NCBI GenBank assembly: GCA_018806915.1
Contig: JAGKQI010000031.1
Location: forward strand, 496,001-560,000
DNA from: Phytophthora colocasiae
Taxonomy: Eukaryota; Oomycota; Peronosporomycetes; Peronosporales; Peronosporaceae
DNA: 64,000 nt
Direction: 5' to 3'
Shown: piece after piece, positions 20,953-30,929 of the stretch
Numbering within the stretch: the stretch's first letter is position 1
Layout: each line of letters opens with the position of its first letter
Translations under genes and position numbers: made by a program
The notes under the pieces: generated by a model
Told to the model about the DNA's origin: nothing
The model's input: the letters and a program-made list of their open reading frames with translations, nothing else
The model's database searches: none

Positions 20953-21992
20953 ATGCTTCGTACGCTATCGCCGACAGAGCAACACGGTGTTGCTCTGGGT
21001 ACATTGTTAAGGAGCAACGAGATGTTGCTGCCTCGGTGGCTTCCCTTAAGCCACGCGTGGAGTCGTTGAAACTCCACGTGAGTACCTACACGGGGAAGGA
21101 GGACGAGACCCTCCTTCGGTGGCTTGTCGAACTCGACACAGCCGTTGCGGCTCGACGTATCGTCGATCCGATGTCGAAGGTCGCGTTCGCCATGTCATGT
21201 CTTGGCGGACGTGCGAGGAGTTGGGCCTATGGGCGCCGACTCTCGGATCCTACGTGCTTCAGCACGTACGAGGTGTTCAAGGAGGAACTCAAGCTTGCGT
21301 TTGAGCCTCCGAAGAACGAGTTCAGATCGAGAGCAGAGTTTCTCGATCTGCAACAGGGCAAGGATGATGTTCACACCTTTGCCCAGCGTGCTCGATACTT
21401 GGTATCGAACATAGTGGCCAACCCGATCGACGAGGCGACCAAGGTCGTCACGTTCATGAAGGGACTAAGAGATGGTCCCGTCAAAACATATCTCTTCCGA
21501 GAGTATCCGAATACTCTCGAGGAGACGATCAGCCTTGCAATGCAAGAGGAGTTTATCCGGCGTCAAGCTAAACTCCATGCGAACGCGCCGAAGCCGGCGC
21601 GTCCTGTTGTGAAGACGGGAGGTCCGGAACCTATGGACCTCTCGAGTGCTACGACTGCTGGTCAACAGCAGCGTAGGAACAGCAAGGTTCGATGTTACAA
21701 GTGTAGTAACATCGGTCACTATGCACGCGAGTGCACAGCGGGCGGGCGTTCAAAAAAACGCCAAAGACCAGTAGGCGCGGGGCGTCCTACTGGTGATGCA
21801 GTCTCGCGTGTCGAGCTTGGACACGCGACGATGAGGACTGCTGCCCCCAGCGAGAAGGTTTCTCGCTGTAAGCTGCAAGATGACAAGCCAAACCTTGTCA
21901 TCCTGAACGTGATGTCGAAGAGAGCGAACTCTCTTCGTGCCCTAGTGGACTCGGGCGCGTCGAACAACTTTGTTCGACAGGGAAGTCTTTGA
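20953..21992 (+). pseudogene. gypsy-2 gag and start of protease
   Basis: From the ATG at 20953 (MLRTLSPTEQHG) the frame runs into a one-base shift near 21035, after which the main gag frame reads ASLKPRVESLKLHV. This covers a retrotransposon gag domain (DETLLRWLVELD, AMSCLGGRARSWAYG, FLDLQQGKDDVHTF) and a CCHC knuckle (CYKCSNIGHYAREC). The protease active site DSGASNNFV is reached just before a TGA at 21990-21992. Protease-like sequence continues after it, with another stop (TAG, 22179-22181) where families of this kind have Trp in GMPWL. Confidence 0.75.
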
Positions 21993-22389
21993 AGGTTTGA
22001 CTTCGAAGAGGCCGACACGCCTCGCGGCGTGTTGGAGGTGCGGTTGGCAACAGGTGCCACCGTGAGGACTGAGAAGCGCGTAGTCCGTGTGCGCTTCTCT
22101 TACAAACGAAGGATGTTTGTAGAAGATCTTATCGTCTTGGATCTAGACGATAAGTTCGACTTGGTATTAGGCATGCCGTAGCTTGCACGGCATGACCCGG
22201 TGATCAACTGGGAGAAGCGTACGCTCGTACGCTTCAACAACACATGTGCGACAGAGAGCGATGGCCCTGTCAGTGCTGCACATGCACCGGCCGGTGCATG
22301 TGGATCCCCAGTTGAGGCAGCAGCGGCCGCCGCTGCCTCCGATCGCCGCCGGCGACCATCAACGACTCCGGGAGTCGTTGTGAGAAAAT

Positions 22390-24192
22390 GTGTCGACTCA
22401 GAAATCTGAGCCGAAGGGTCGCGGTCACATGAGTGATGGTCAGGTGAATGTGAATCACCTGACGCGTAAACATCTGAATGATGTTTGTCACATGAGTGAT
22501 GGTCAGGTGAATGCGATTCACCTGAGAGAAGGTAAAATACCGGTATTACCGGTATCCTTGGAGGTAGTTCAAGCCTCCAAGGGTCGCGCCGACGACGTCG
22601 CGTCAACTCTGGGAGTTGACGAAGCAAATAATATTCGGGGAACCGAAAGGCGTGCGTCAGCTCTGGGAGCTGACGCCACTGGCGCGTCGCTGCTATTTCT
22701 GGGAACTAGCGATCGTGCATCAGCTCCGGGAGCTGATGATGCGTGTACAGGCGAACGTTCGCTGCTAGTTCCGGGAACTAGCGAACGTGCGTCAGCTCTG
22801 GGAGCTGACGATATGTGTACAAGCGAACACTCGCTAGCGCAGGAAGCTAGCGAGAGCACGTCGACTCCGGGAGTCGACGATGCGGTTGCTTTATCCGCTC
22901 CGGGAGCGGATGGAGGCGCAGCGGTTCAGGGAACCGACTGCGCGGCAGGAGGTGCTGGCGGTTGCAAACGCCCAGCACCCGAACAACCTGCGTGCTCACG
23001 TGCAGCAGCGCTGCACGCGATGAGCGGCACTCAAGCAGGGCTTGATAGTGCGAGTCAGCGGAAGGAATCCGCTGACGATTGCGATAACGTCCCGTCCAAG
23101 GTGCGATGCCTTGGACGTGGAGCACCTGGAGCCGGGCTTCATGGTAGATCTTCGCGGCGCAAGCTCAGGGAGCTGCGCGAGTCTCAGTCCGGGACTGAGA
23201 CGGGTGTATCTGCAGTGCAGACACCGAGTGTCGAGACGTTGAACGTCTTGACACGTACTGGTACTGGGTTACAGTACCAGAGGATGCGGTTGGAGAATCC
23301 GCCGACGTGTGCGTCGGCGTTGACCGCACTTCCAACGATGAGTTGGAAGCGCTTCGCGCGGGACTTGTACGATGGACGCATCGAACAAATTTGCATTCTC
23401 TCGGATATCGAGAGAGTGGATCGCGAAGCCGAAGAGCTGAAGCAGCTCGTCGTCGATGGGATCACTGAGGGTGATGACTCCCTCAGTGCGAAGACTAAGA
23501 AGCAGCGCTTCGAAGAGCAGAGTTGGGACTCGTTGAGTTCGAGTCCCTACTACGAAGTTCTGCGGGAGTACAAGGATGTACTCCCGGACGAGATTCCTTC
23601 GGAGCTTCCGAAGGATAAGGGCGTACAGCACGAGATTGATCTCGTGCCGGGCACGAAGTACTGTGTTACACGGCAGTGGCCACTGCCGCGTGAACAAGTG
23701 CAAGCGATCGACGACTTCTTTGAAAGTCGTCGTCTTGCAGGTCAAGTGCGGGAGTCAAAGTCCCCGCACAGTGCTCCAACGTTCTGTGTGAAGAAACCAC
23801 AGGGCGGCTGGCGCATCGTTCATGCGTACAACAAGTTGAACGATGCGACGATACCGGCGCAGACGCCGATACCGCGAAAAGATGTTATCATCGATTCGAT
23901 GGCCTTGAGCACTATCTTCAGTGCTCTAGATCTGCGTGATGGATTCTATCAGATCCTCATGCGTGAGAGGGACATCCCTCTCACTGTGGTAAGCACTCCA
24001 AGCGGTATGCTTTGGGAGTGGCTCGTCATGCCACAGGGGCTTAAGAACGCCCCTGCGACGTTCAATAGATGCGTGACACATCTATTGCGCTCGGTGCGCG
24101 ACTTCGCACCGAGCTACTTCGACGACGTGTTCGTCCACAGCCGGGCTGTGAACGGGAAGACGGACATTGAGATGCACAAGGTGCATCTCTAG
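22390..24192 (+). pseudogene. gypsy-2 linker with tandem repeats and reverse transcriptase
   Basis: The first ~280 codons form an unusual linker with repeated units (SERASALGADD, SSAPGADA-like), encoded by tandem ~55-bp hairpin units (about 22600-22930). The RT follows from YEVLREYKDVLPDEIP, with KPQGGWRIVHAYNKLN, FSALDLRDGFYQILM, MPQGLKNAPATFNRC and SYFDDVFVHS (catalytic FDD). The frame stops at 24192 after IEMHKVHL. RT thumb and RNase H follow from 24198 in another frame, so a small deletion or shift lies at 24190-24198. Confidence 0.82.
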
Positions 24193-24197
24193 AGCTT

Positions 24198-25430
24198 ATG
24201 AGGAAACATAAGCTCTATGCGAACCTGAAGAAGTGTATCTTCGGGGCGAGCGAGATACCCGTGCTGGGGTGTCTCGTGGGGAAAGACGGCGTGCGCCCTG
24301 ACCCAGAGAAGGTCAGAGTGATCAATGAATGGCCCACGCCATCCAATGTAAAGGAACTGAGGCAGTTCCTTGGGCTTGCCACGTACTTGTGCAAGTACGT
24401 GGACAACTATGCGGGCAAGATTCGCCCGTTGTCACAGCTTCTTAAGAAAGAAGCTGAGTGGATTTGGACGACCGAGTGCGAGGATGCATTCGGTGCAGTC
24501 AAGCAGGGCTTGACTGAAGCGCCGATCTTGGCCGTGGCGGACAAAGATTGTCCATTCCACGGAGTGTGCGATGCATCCGACTTTGCAATCGGATGTGCAT
24601 TGATGCAACACGATCACGAAGGGCGTGATCGTGTAGTCTACTATCAATCGCGTCAGCTGAAGCCAGCTGAGCGTAACTATCCCGTACATGACAAGGAGCT
24701 CCTTGCCATGAAGTATGCACTCGCAAAGTTCCGAGTGTATCTACTTGGGAGTAGACCGTTCGTGGTCTATACAGACCACGCATCATTGCGTACGGCGATT
24801 AAGTCGCCGCACATCTCGCAACGTATGGCGAGATGGTTGTCCTTCTTCGCGGAGTACAACTTCCGGGTGGAGTACAAACCCGGAAGACTCAATGTAGTGG
24901 CCGACGCGTTATCGCGTCGACCTGACTATGCGGAGACGGTCGACGCCAACGCTGTTGGCGTCGTGAGGACAAGTGTGCCGTCGTCAACGTTGATTGACGA
25001 CGTGAAGAACGCGTATGCAAGGGATGCAGACGCGAAGGGGCTGCTGGAGTTCCTCGCAGCACCTTCCGACGTGGCACGTCGGAAGCTAACCCCTCATCTT
25101 CGAGCTCGTGTACACCGCTATCGTGTACACGAAGGCCTACTGTTGTACAGTGCAGTAGACGACAATGCGGATCGCATTGTCGTTCCGAATGATCATGACC
25201 TCCGGTTGAGGATCATGTTCGAGTATCACGATGCCCCCACGGCAGGGCATCCGGGTCGTGAGAAGACATATACTCTTCTCACGCGTGACTTCTACTGGCA
25301 CCACCAGTACAAGTGGGTGCGCAAGTACGTACGTGCTTGCGAGGTTTGTCAACGCGTGAAGCCTGCGCAGTTCTCGCAGGCTCCTCTTCAATCACTACCG
25401 ACTCCGTCGGTATTTGGCAGTCCATGTCCA
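24198..25430 (+). pseudogene. gypsy-2 RT thumb, RNase H and integrase zinc finger
   Basis: Starts with the RT connection (MRKHKLYANLKKCIFG, LRQFLGLATYLCKY). RNase H has GVCDASDFAIGCAL, HDKELLAMKYAL and YTDHASL, ending LNVVADALSRRPDY. The integrase HHCC finger is HDAPTAGHPGREKT with RACEVCQRVK. Coding sense moves to another frame near 25430 (the nominal frame stays open to 25757), so integrase is split. Confidence 0.82.
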
Positions 25431-26059
25431 TGGACTTTGCCTTCGGTCTTCCGCCTGACAGCAAGCGGAGGACGGGCATCGTGGTCTTTGTGGACCGATT
25501 CAGCAAGATGGTTCATCTTGCTGCCGTCCCGGCTACTGTTACAGCCGCGCAGACTGCGCGACTGTTTGTTGACATGGTGTTCAAACACCATGGCATGCCG
25601 CTCGACATTGTGTCGGACCGTGATCCACGCTTCACAGCGCGGTTCTGGCAAGAAGTGTTTACACTTCTTGGTTCACAGTTATCAATGTCGACTGCGGATC
25701 ATCCGCAGACGGACGGACAGACCGAACGTGTCAACCGTGTATTGGGTGACACGTTGAAGAGCTACGCTCACTCGTTCCCGCATTGGAGCGAGTGCTTGCC
25801 GATGGCAGAGTTTGCCATCAACAACTCGGTGCATGCCTCGACAGGGCATACACCGTTCTACGTGAACGCCATGAGGCATCCACGATTGCCGAGCATGCTC
25901 GGCGGGGTAGCTTCCTCCTTAAGTGGGGGAGGATCTACGGTTGCGTCCGAACAACCGCAGAATGCAACTGATAGCAGCACACTATCAGCTGCGGTGACGC
26001 GTGCGACGTCTCGTTCGAGCAGGAACGAGGCGCGATGTCTGTGCCGGGCACAGACATGA
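25410..26059 (+). pseudogene. gypsy-2 integrase catalytic core
   Basis: Contains SMSMDFAFGLP (D), IVSDRDPRF (D) and TDGQTERVNR (E), then NNSVHASTGHTPFYVN, the usual chromovirus integrase continuation. The frame closes at 26059. The open reading extends back to 25313 but only the part after about 25410 looks like integrase. After a gap of about 200 bp with stops, the C-terminal domain resumes at 26268. Confidence 0.8.
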
Positions 26060-26267
26060 GAGATGATAGCGAGCAGGCAGGGCCTGCTGCTGACAAGGCG
26101 ACAAGCTGAAAGGATTCAGCTCGGGTGCGCTAGACTTTGTCCAGCGAAGACAAGCCGTCATACGGTTTGTCCAGGATGCTATCGCAGCTTCTGTCGATCG
26201 ACAGAAGCTGAACGCTGATACTGTTGGTAGAGGCAACACAAATGAATTCGAAAAGGGTTCATTAGTT

Positions 26268-26954
26268 TTGTTAGCTACACAAAACCTACCTAGACATGCA
26301 GTGTCTGACTTTGGAGCAAGCAAGCTTGCTCCAAGATTCATTGGGCCGTTCAAAGTACTTGAACGGCACGGCAACGCGTACCGGCTGGACATACCGTCCA
26401 GCATGAGGCTCCACCCGACCTTCTACGTCGGGCGGTTGAAGCCGTACGTGCAGCACGGACTACCTAGGGTTGGTAGTCCGACTGAGGAGTGCGAGAGGCC
26501 TGGAAGGCCTTCTCGAGACCGTCGACACGGTCGATCAATCGGTTCACTCTCGTCCCAAGACCGGACGAGAGGTTCGAGGCAGTCTGAGCTGCCTCGCAGA
26601 CCTCAGCACGGAGGACACGAGCCTCCTGCTTCAGAGCAGCTATCTCAGCGCTCTGTGTCTGCTCCAGCGCAGCAACTCGATCGTGCAGGGCACGATCGTC
26701 ATGGTCATAGCGTTGACCATGCGGAGGGAGTGTTCCCACCCCCTCCGCCGCCGTTGCGCGACGCGCGTGGAGCGATCCGCTGGATTGTTGAGCGGATTGT
26801 GGCTCATAAGAGAACGAACTCTCAAGGGGTTCGTTTTCGTATTCGTTGGAGAGGATTTCTCCCATCGAGATACATAGAGCCGCGGAACGTCCTGATGGAG
26901 GACGTTCCGGAAATGGTGAGGGCGTACGAAGCCCACCATAACTTGCAGGGTTAA
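26268..26954 (+). pseudogene. gypsy-2 integrase C-terminal domain and chromodomain
   Basis: Begins with the GPY/F-like module (KLAPRFIGPFKVLERHGNAY, LHPTFYVGRLKPYV). A low-complexity linker follows and then a chromodomain (VRFRIRWRGFLPSRYIEP, near residue 190), ending at 26954. The 26464-26954 part is simultaneously coding on the minus strand for the C-terminus of the 514-aa antisense ORF, which may explain the odd composition of the linker. Confidence 0.75.
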
Positions 26955-28008
26955 ACCCTGCACGAGGAGTGCTGCGGTCAGCCACAGCACTCGGAGCTTC
27001 GCGTGGCACAATACGACCACGAAGCTCCTTGATGTGATCGGGTACACGGACGACCGTGTACCCCAGGAGATCACTTTCGGTAAGGCGTGTTGCCAAGGGT
27101 GGGCAACACGGACAGGGTGTGCCAAAGGGAACGGCACATGGGATCCCCGCTTCCATGGACTGATCATGGAGGCGTTCACACTTACCACGCGTAGTGTAAG
27201 TGTAGTAGCGATCGCGAGCCGCAGCAACGCGCTCGCGATATGCCTTCGGGCCTTTGATGAAGTTTTCAACAAAGGCGTTCCACGACTGACAAAGTGCCTG
27301 CCACTCTGGCACTTTGCTCTTGCGCGAAGCCTTCTTCGCTGCATAGTATCGGAGCTCGTGGAAGAGCCCGATATAGTAGTCGCGTCTTTGAGTCTCGGAC
27401 TCAAAGACAACCTTAGCGGCGACGTCGTCGTCGTTGATACTGTTGCATGAGTACAACAGTATCGGGTTCGGTGGTGAACTAGCACCGAACCGGTCATGGA
27501 TTTCTGCCTCAGTAGGCATCCATGGTGTGCGCACTGGCGGATCAGTGCGCGGGGCAGTGAGCGCCCTCGACATGGGGGACGCTTCATCATCACTGCGCGG
27601 ACACTTCGAGCTTGAAGCGTCCGAGGCCTCATCACGAGGTCGTCGAGATCCCACGGGTGGGTCTGACGTGTCTTCGGACGAAGACACGGGAGCGGGAGCC
27701 TTGACATCAACCTCTCCCTCCTCGACATCCTCCTCGTAGTCGAGGATGTCTTCGTAGTCCTCTCCAAAGAGTTCTTTGAGAGGGACAGCAGGATTCTTAA
27801 TCTCTGCTAGAGAAGAAGACTTCTTCTTCTTCTCATGCTTCTCCTTATGGAGAGCATGGTACTTGGTGACAGAGAGCTTCTCTGTCGGACCGCTGGAAGC
27901 AGCAGTGCTAGTGAGCACTGCTGAGGTCGTTGTTCCTGCTGCAGAGGCAGCAGGTGAGGCTTGTGCGTCCGCAGTAGCGGACGGAGACGTGGGCGTTGGC
28001 GAGTCCAT
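26464..28008 (-). CDS. 514-aa antisense ORF of gypsy-2, function unknown
   Basis: An uninterrupted ATG frame on the strand opposite to gag-pol, starting 102 bp from the 3' LTR and ending inside the chromodomain ORF (491-bp overlap). Visible features: Ser/Thr/Ala-rich start; a basic patch (HKEKHEKKKK, near 54-63); an acidic stretch (EDYEDILDYEEDVEEGEVD, near 82-100); a central region with regular hydrophobic spacing (RRDYYIGLFHELRYYAAKK, WNAFVENF); and a C-terminal coiled coil (RVAALEQTQSAEIAALKQEA, near 440-505). It is intact while pol on the other strand is broken. I know no matching family. Antisense ORFs near the 3' LTR exist in some plant gypsy elements, so it could be an accessory protein. 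Confidence 0.6.
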   Translation of the reverse strand: MDSPTPTSPSATADAQASPAASAAGTTTSAVLTSTAASSGPTEKLSVTKYHALHKEKHEKKKKSSSLAEIKNPAVPLKELFGEDYEDILDYEEDVEEGEVDVKAPAPVSSSEDTSDPPVGSRRPRDEASDASSSKCPRSDDEASPMSRALTAPRTDPPVRTPWMPTEAEIHDRFGASSPPNPILLYSCNSINDDDVAAKVVFESETQRRDYYIGLFHELRYYAAKKASRKSKVPEWQALCQSWNAFVENFIKGPKAYRERVAAARDRYYTYTTRGKCERLHDQSMEAGIPCAVPFGTPCPCCPPLATRLTESDLLGYTVVRVPDHIKELRGRIVPREAPSAVADRSTPRAGFNPASYGGLRTPSPFPERPPSGRSAALCISMGEILSNEYENEPLESSFSYEPQSAQQSSGSLHARRATAAEGVGTLPPHGQRYDHDDRALHDRVAALEQTQSAEIAALKQEARVLRAEVCEAAQTASNLSSGLGTRVNRLIDRVDGLEKAFQASRTPQSDYQP

Positions 28009-28109
28009 TGCGAAATGAACTCGGGTTTCTCTTGGGAACTTGACGGTCTTGTCAAGTTCTGTTGATTGACGTATCGAGACCGAAACGTCGAATCTTAACG
28101 GGGGGATGG

Positions 28110-28569
28110 TGTAACGGGGTTACACGTACAAGTGGTTGTACCACTTGTAACTCTAACAGTTAGGATAACTGTTAGAGGTTGGAAATGGGCCTCAGACCTT
28201 GGTGTGCTGTACACACCAATGGATACATGGGCGAACCACATTATTGGGTGGTTCGTGTGCATTTGTGCATATTATTGGTAGAAAGTAACGGATTTCTACC
28301 AATCACTGAGCAGAGTTTCTGCCAACCACACGTTGGCAGACCCTTTAGAAATAGATAACAAACAGTTTTAGGAGGTCCATAATTGGCTTATGCCAAATTC
28401 AATAACAGTTCTCATTTTACGGTATTTTGCAGTTTAATTTAGTTATATTTGATTTAATTATACTTATTTAAATAAGTATACTTAAATTAAGTCTATTCTA
28501 ATTGCACGCTTCCTCATACACGTAAGCGCACGTGTACGCCACCTAATAGGTCTAGGTAGACCCATTACA
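28110..28569 (+). repeat. 3' LTR of gypsy-2
   Basis: 460 bp, one visible difference from the 5' LTR (c/t in acaagtggYgtacc). Preceded by the G-rich tract aacggggggatgg. Confidence 0.93.
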
Positions 28570-29298
28570 ACGACGGTAGCTGCACCGGTCTTCCCACGAA
28601 CATACGCCTGGACGATATCCTTGCGCTGGGGCCACGCCAGTCGCAGAAACGTGCCCAGCGCGTGCTGTACGTTGGCTCCATTGCTGATTCCTCCTGTAAG
28701 TCCGTCAGCCATTTGCAGCAGTCGGTCTGCATAATCTTGATATGTCTCCGACGCGCGTTTCCCTTCGGTGTAGATCCTGGCCGTGATTTCCTGGTCAGTA
28801 AGGTTAGGGCGGAATCTCGCTACGAGCGCGTCGCCTGCTTCATCGAAAGTTGCGTTTGGGTGCTCCTTCCTGTACGACCGGAGCCAGCGGCGCGCCGACC
28901 CCGTAAGAAAGATAGACAGCGCTGACTTCTTCGCGTTTTCCGTCCAGTCTTCCCCAGCGAGCACTTGAGCGTCTTCCACTTGGTCGGCGAACTGCTCCCA
29001 CCAGTCACGGACGCCGGAGTCGTAGACTCCAGGTGGGACAGCGCCAGAAAAGGCGTCTGCCTTCACGTTTCTCAGGTCGACTTTCCCGGTCCTCTTCCCA
29101 GTTCCGTCGTCTCCTCCCACCGCAGCATTCGTCGCGGGGTTTGGCTCATCGTCGGGCTCGGGCGCACCTCCAACGACTGCTCGAGGCAGAGGTGCCTGCG
29201 CAGCAGCGGCGGCGTCTTGCGCGTCATCGTCACCGGCCGCGGCGGTTTGGTACTGAGTGTTGCGGCGAGTCGACATGGAGCAGGTGCGACTTTTAACC

Positions 29299-29563
29299 AG
29301 TTGGAAGCGTAGGAAGAGGAGGTTTGTTTGATGCAGAGTAAATTGCAGAATGAACATTGACTGACTGACCGATTTTGTTCTACAGCAACACCCGTCGCAC
29401 TGCTCGCCCTTGGCCTTCACTGGCAGCCCTTGGACCGCCATCTTCAACAATACTCGCCTGGATTCTTGCCCTAGCGACATCAAAACTCGTCCTGCGCCGC
29501 CAGACGTCCAGTTACTCCATGTGCCACTTGTTTGGCCTGGGTCGACCACTGTCGAGTCCAACT
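29299..29563 (-). repeat. 5' LTR of copia-1
   Basis: 265 bp matching 16477-16741, with TSD gtttt immediately to its right (29564-29568). Confidence 0.9.
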
Positions 29564-30639
29564 GTTTTGAGACCCGCTGGTACTCCAATTATAACTGCAT
29601 CGCGAGCGTGATCTACAACAAAGAGGCCATCACAACGGTTTTTAATGATGGTCGGTTTATGGAGCAGTTTGGTAGGCCCAAGGAATGCGAGTCACGTCGA
29701 CGGAAGCAGCGGAAAAAGTGCAAGTCCACAATAACACTTGAGTACCAACGTATGGAGGCACTTGTGAAAGATGAAAACTTTTGGAAGCAAGGAAAGAGAG
29801 TGATGAAGCTGCTGGAACCCATCATTAAGGGTATTGCACTGTTCGAGAGTGACGGGTGCTGCATTTCGATGGTGTACTGGAAGTTTGTGGAGCTACTTCG
29901 GGACCCTATCTATTGCAACCCCAATGTTTTGGCGGAGACGGCACAGGGTATTTTGGCTGCTATCAAAAAGAGGTGGAAGTGTTTGCACACCGACACGATG
30001 GGAATTGCATTCATGCTTGATCAAACCAAGAGCACAACCGATTTTGAGAATGGTGATCGCAAAAATACATTGAGAGAGATCAGCATGGTCGCTAGACGCC
30101 TGGGGTACTCTGCAGAAGAGATCAAGTACTTACGTCGAGAGGCTGAGAGTTTTATGAATCGTAAACGGGATTGGTCGATCGAGGACCGCGAAGAAGCAGC
30201 CATGTCGGAGCCTCTACAGTGGTGGGGAACTAATCGTGACGACTACCCGCATTTGTTTGAGATAGCCAGACGTATTTTCACGATGCCAACATCGTCAGCG
30301 GCTACAGAACGAAGTTGGAGCATTCACAAGTTTATCCATTCGGACCGGCGAAACAGGCTTAAAACGGAAAAGGTTCGCAAACTCGTGTTCAAGTCCTCCA
30401 ATTGCGACGATAACACATCCATTCCGGAAATTGTATTTGATGGGGTGGCGTTAAAAAGAAAGGAAGGTGGCAACAACAGCGATGATGAAGGAGAACCATT
30501 GGCGATATCGGACGAGAACGATGCTAGTTCGAGCTCCAGTGACGATGAAGAAGAATCCGATGAGGACCGGGACGGAGAAACTAAGAGCAACGCTGGCTAC
30601 GTCGATACGAGTTTTGACTATCCCGGCTCGCAAGAATGA
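29564..30639 (+). pseudogene. hAT transposase, C-terminal half
   Basis: Continues the hAT protein from ETRWYSN. It holds the helical insertion region and the C-terminal dimerisation domain (hATC): WGTNRDDYPHLFEIARRIFTMP and SAATERSWSIHKFIHSDRRN. An acidic Ser/Asp/Glu tail follows to the stop at 30639. The frame is intact over 350 codons, so this half has decayed less than the N-terminal half, but it has no promoter or start of its own. Confidence 0.78.
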
Positions 30640-30929
30640 ACGCATTTGAAGGTGATCTATGCGTCTCGAGAGGATAATTTTGCTTTAATTTAATCTAGTA
30701 TGCTTTCAATACGTTCGTTTAGTTATATTGCTGCTGTAAGAAGCCCTCAATTACGAGAACGAGACGCCCCGTGCACGAAAATTGCGATCTCATTGTTTTC
30801 AGCCGCATTCCAAACGCGTTCTATTTATGGTTTGGCATTCCGAATGGCATTCCAATCACAGCCCAAAACATCCCTAGGAGCTCAGCATAAAAACAAGCAG
30901 TTGACTGGACCGCGACGGAGGGTGGCGGG

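Larger units (their letters stand above)
20279..28569 (+). mobile_element. Ty3/gypsy chromovirus (gypsy-2) with pervasive inverted repeats and an antisense ORF
   Basis: 8291 bp with 460-bp LTRs (20279-20738 and 28110-28569), TGTAACGGGG...CCATTACA, flanked by acgac (20274-20278 and 28570-28574). By eye the LTRs differ at one position. Pol order is gag, protease, RT, RNase H, integrase, chromodomain on +, with an extra 1.5-kb ORF on - next to the 3' LTR. Several stops and frameshifts break pol. Nearly the whole element is made of adjacent short hairpin-forming inverted repeats (see findings). Confidence 0.95.
19880..29276 (-). pseudogene. copia-1 gag, split by gypsy-2
   Basis: The ATG at 29276 starts MSTRRNTQYQ. 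Residues continue through a capsid-like region (YDSGVRDWWEQFADQV, FLTGSARRWLRSY) to GKTGAAT at 28570. Across gypsy-2 the frame resumes at 20278 with VVLNDAVKFLSEL, continues past a Lys/Arg-rich stretch to a knuckle (CFICVEEGHTAKYH, a CCHH-like variant), and ends with an acidic tail at 19880. The join across the acgac duplication is in frame, so gag was intact when gypsy-2 landed. Confidence 0.8.
16477..29563 (-). mobile_element. Ty1/copia retrotransposon (copia-1) inside the hAT, itself host to gypsy-2
   Basis: 265-bp LTRs at 16477-16741 and 29299-29563 are flanked by the 5-bp duplication gtttt (16472-16476 and 29564-29568). The element reads on the minus strand. The LTR ends are AGTTGGA...TCCAACT rather than TG...CA. 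After the 5' LTR (minus sense) comes tggttaaaagtcgc, the expected primer-binding-site position. Before the 3' LTR there is a G-rich tract (tggggggcg). The LTRs differ at about five positions, so copia-1 is older than gypsy-2. Without the nested element it would be about 4.8 kb. Confidence 0.93.
15261..30880 (+). mobile_element. hAT transposon interrupted by nested retrotransposons
   Basis: The transposase N-terminal part lies at 15496-16476 and the C-terminal part at 29564-30639. The two halves join in frame across the copia insertion. Possible degenerate terminal inverted repeats are caaggtgtcagggttatga near 15263 and, inverted, a related sequence ending near 30880. I could not confirm an 8-bp TSD, so the outer limits are approximate. 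Confidence 0.6.

Noticed and set aside
22600..22930. CRISPR-like array of repeats
   Set aside because: The repeats are coding, lie in a retrotransposon, lack uniform spacers and are in a eukaryotic context.
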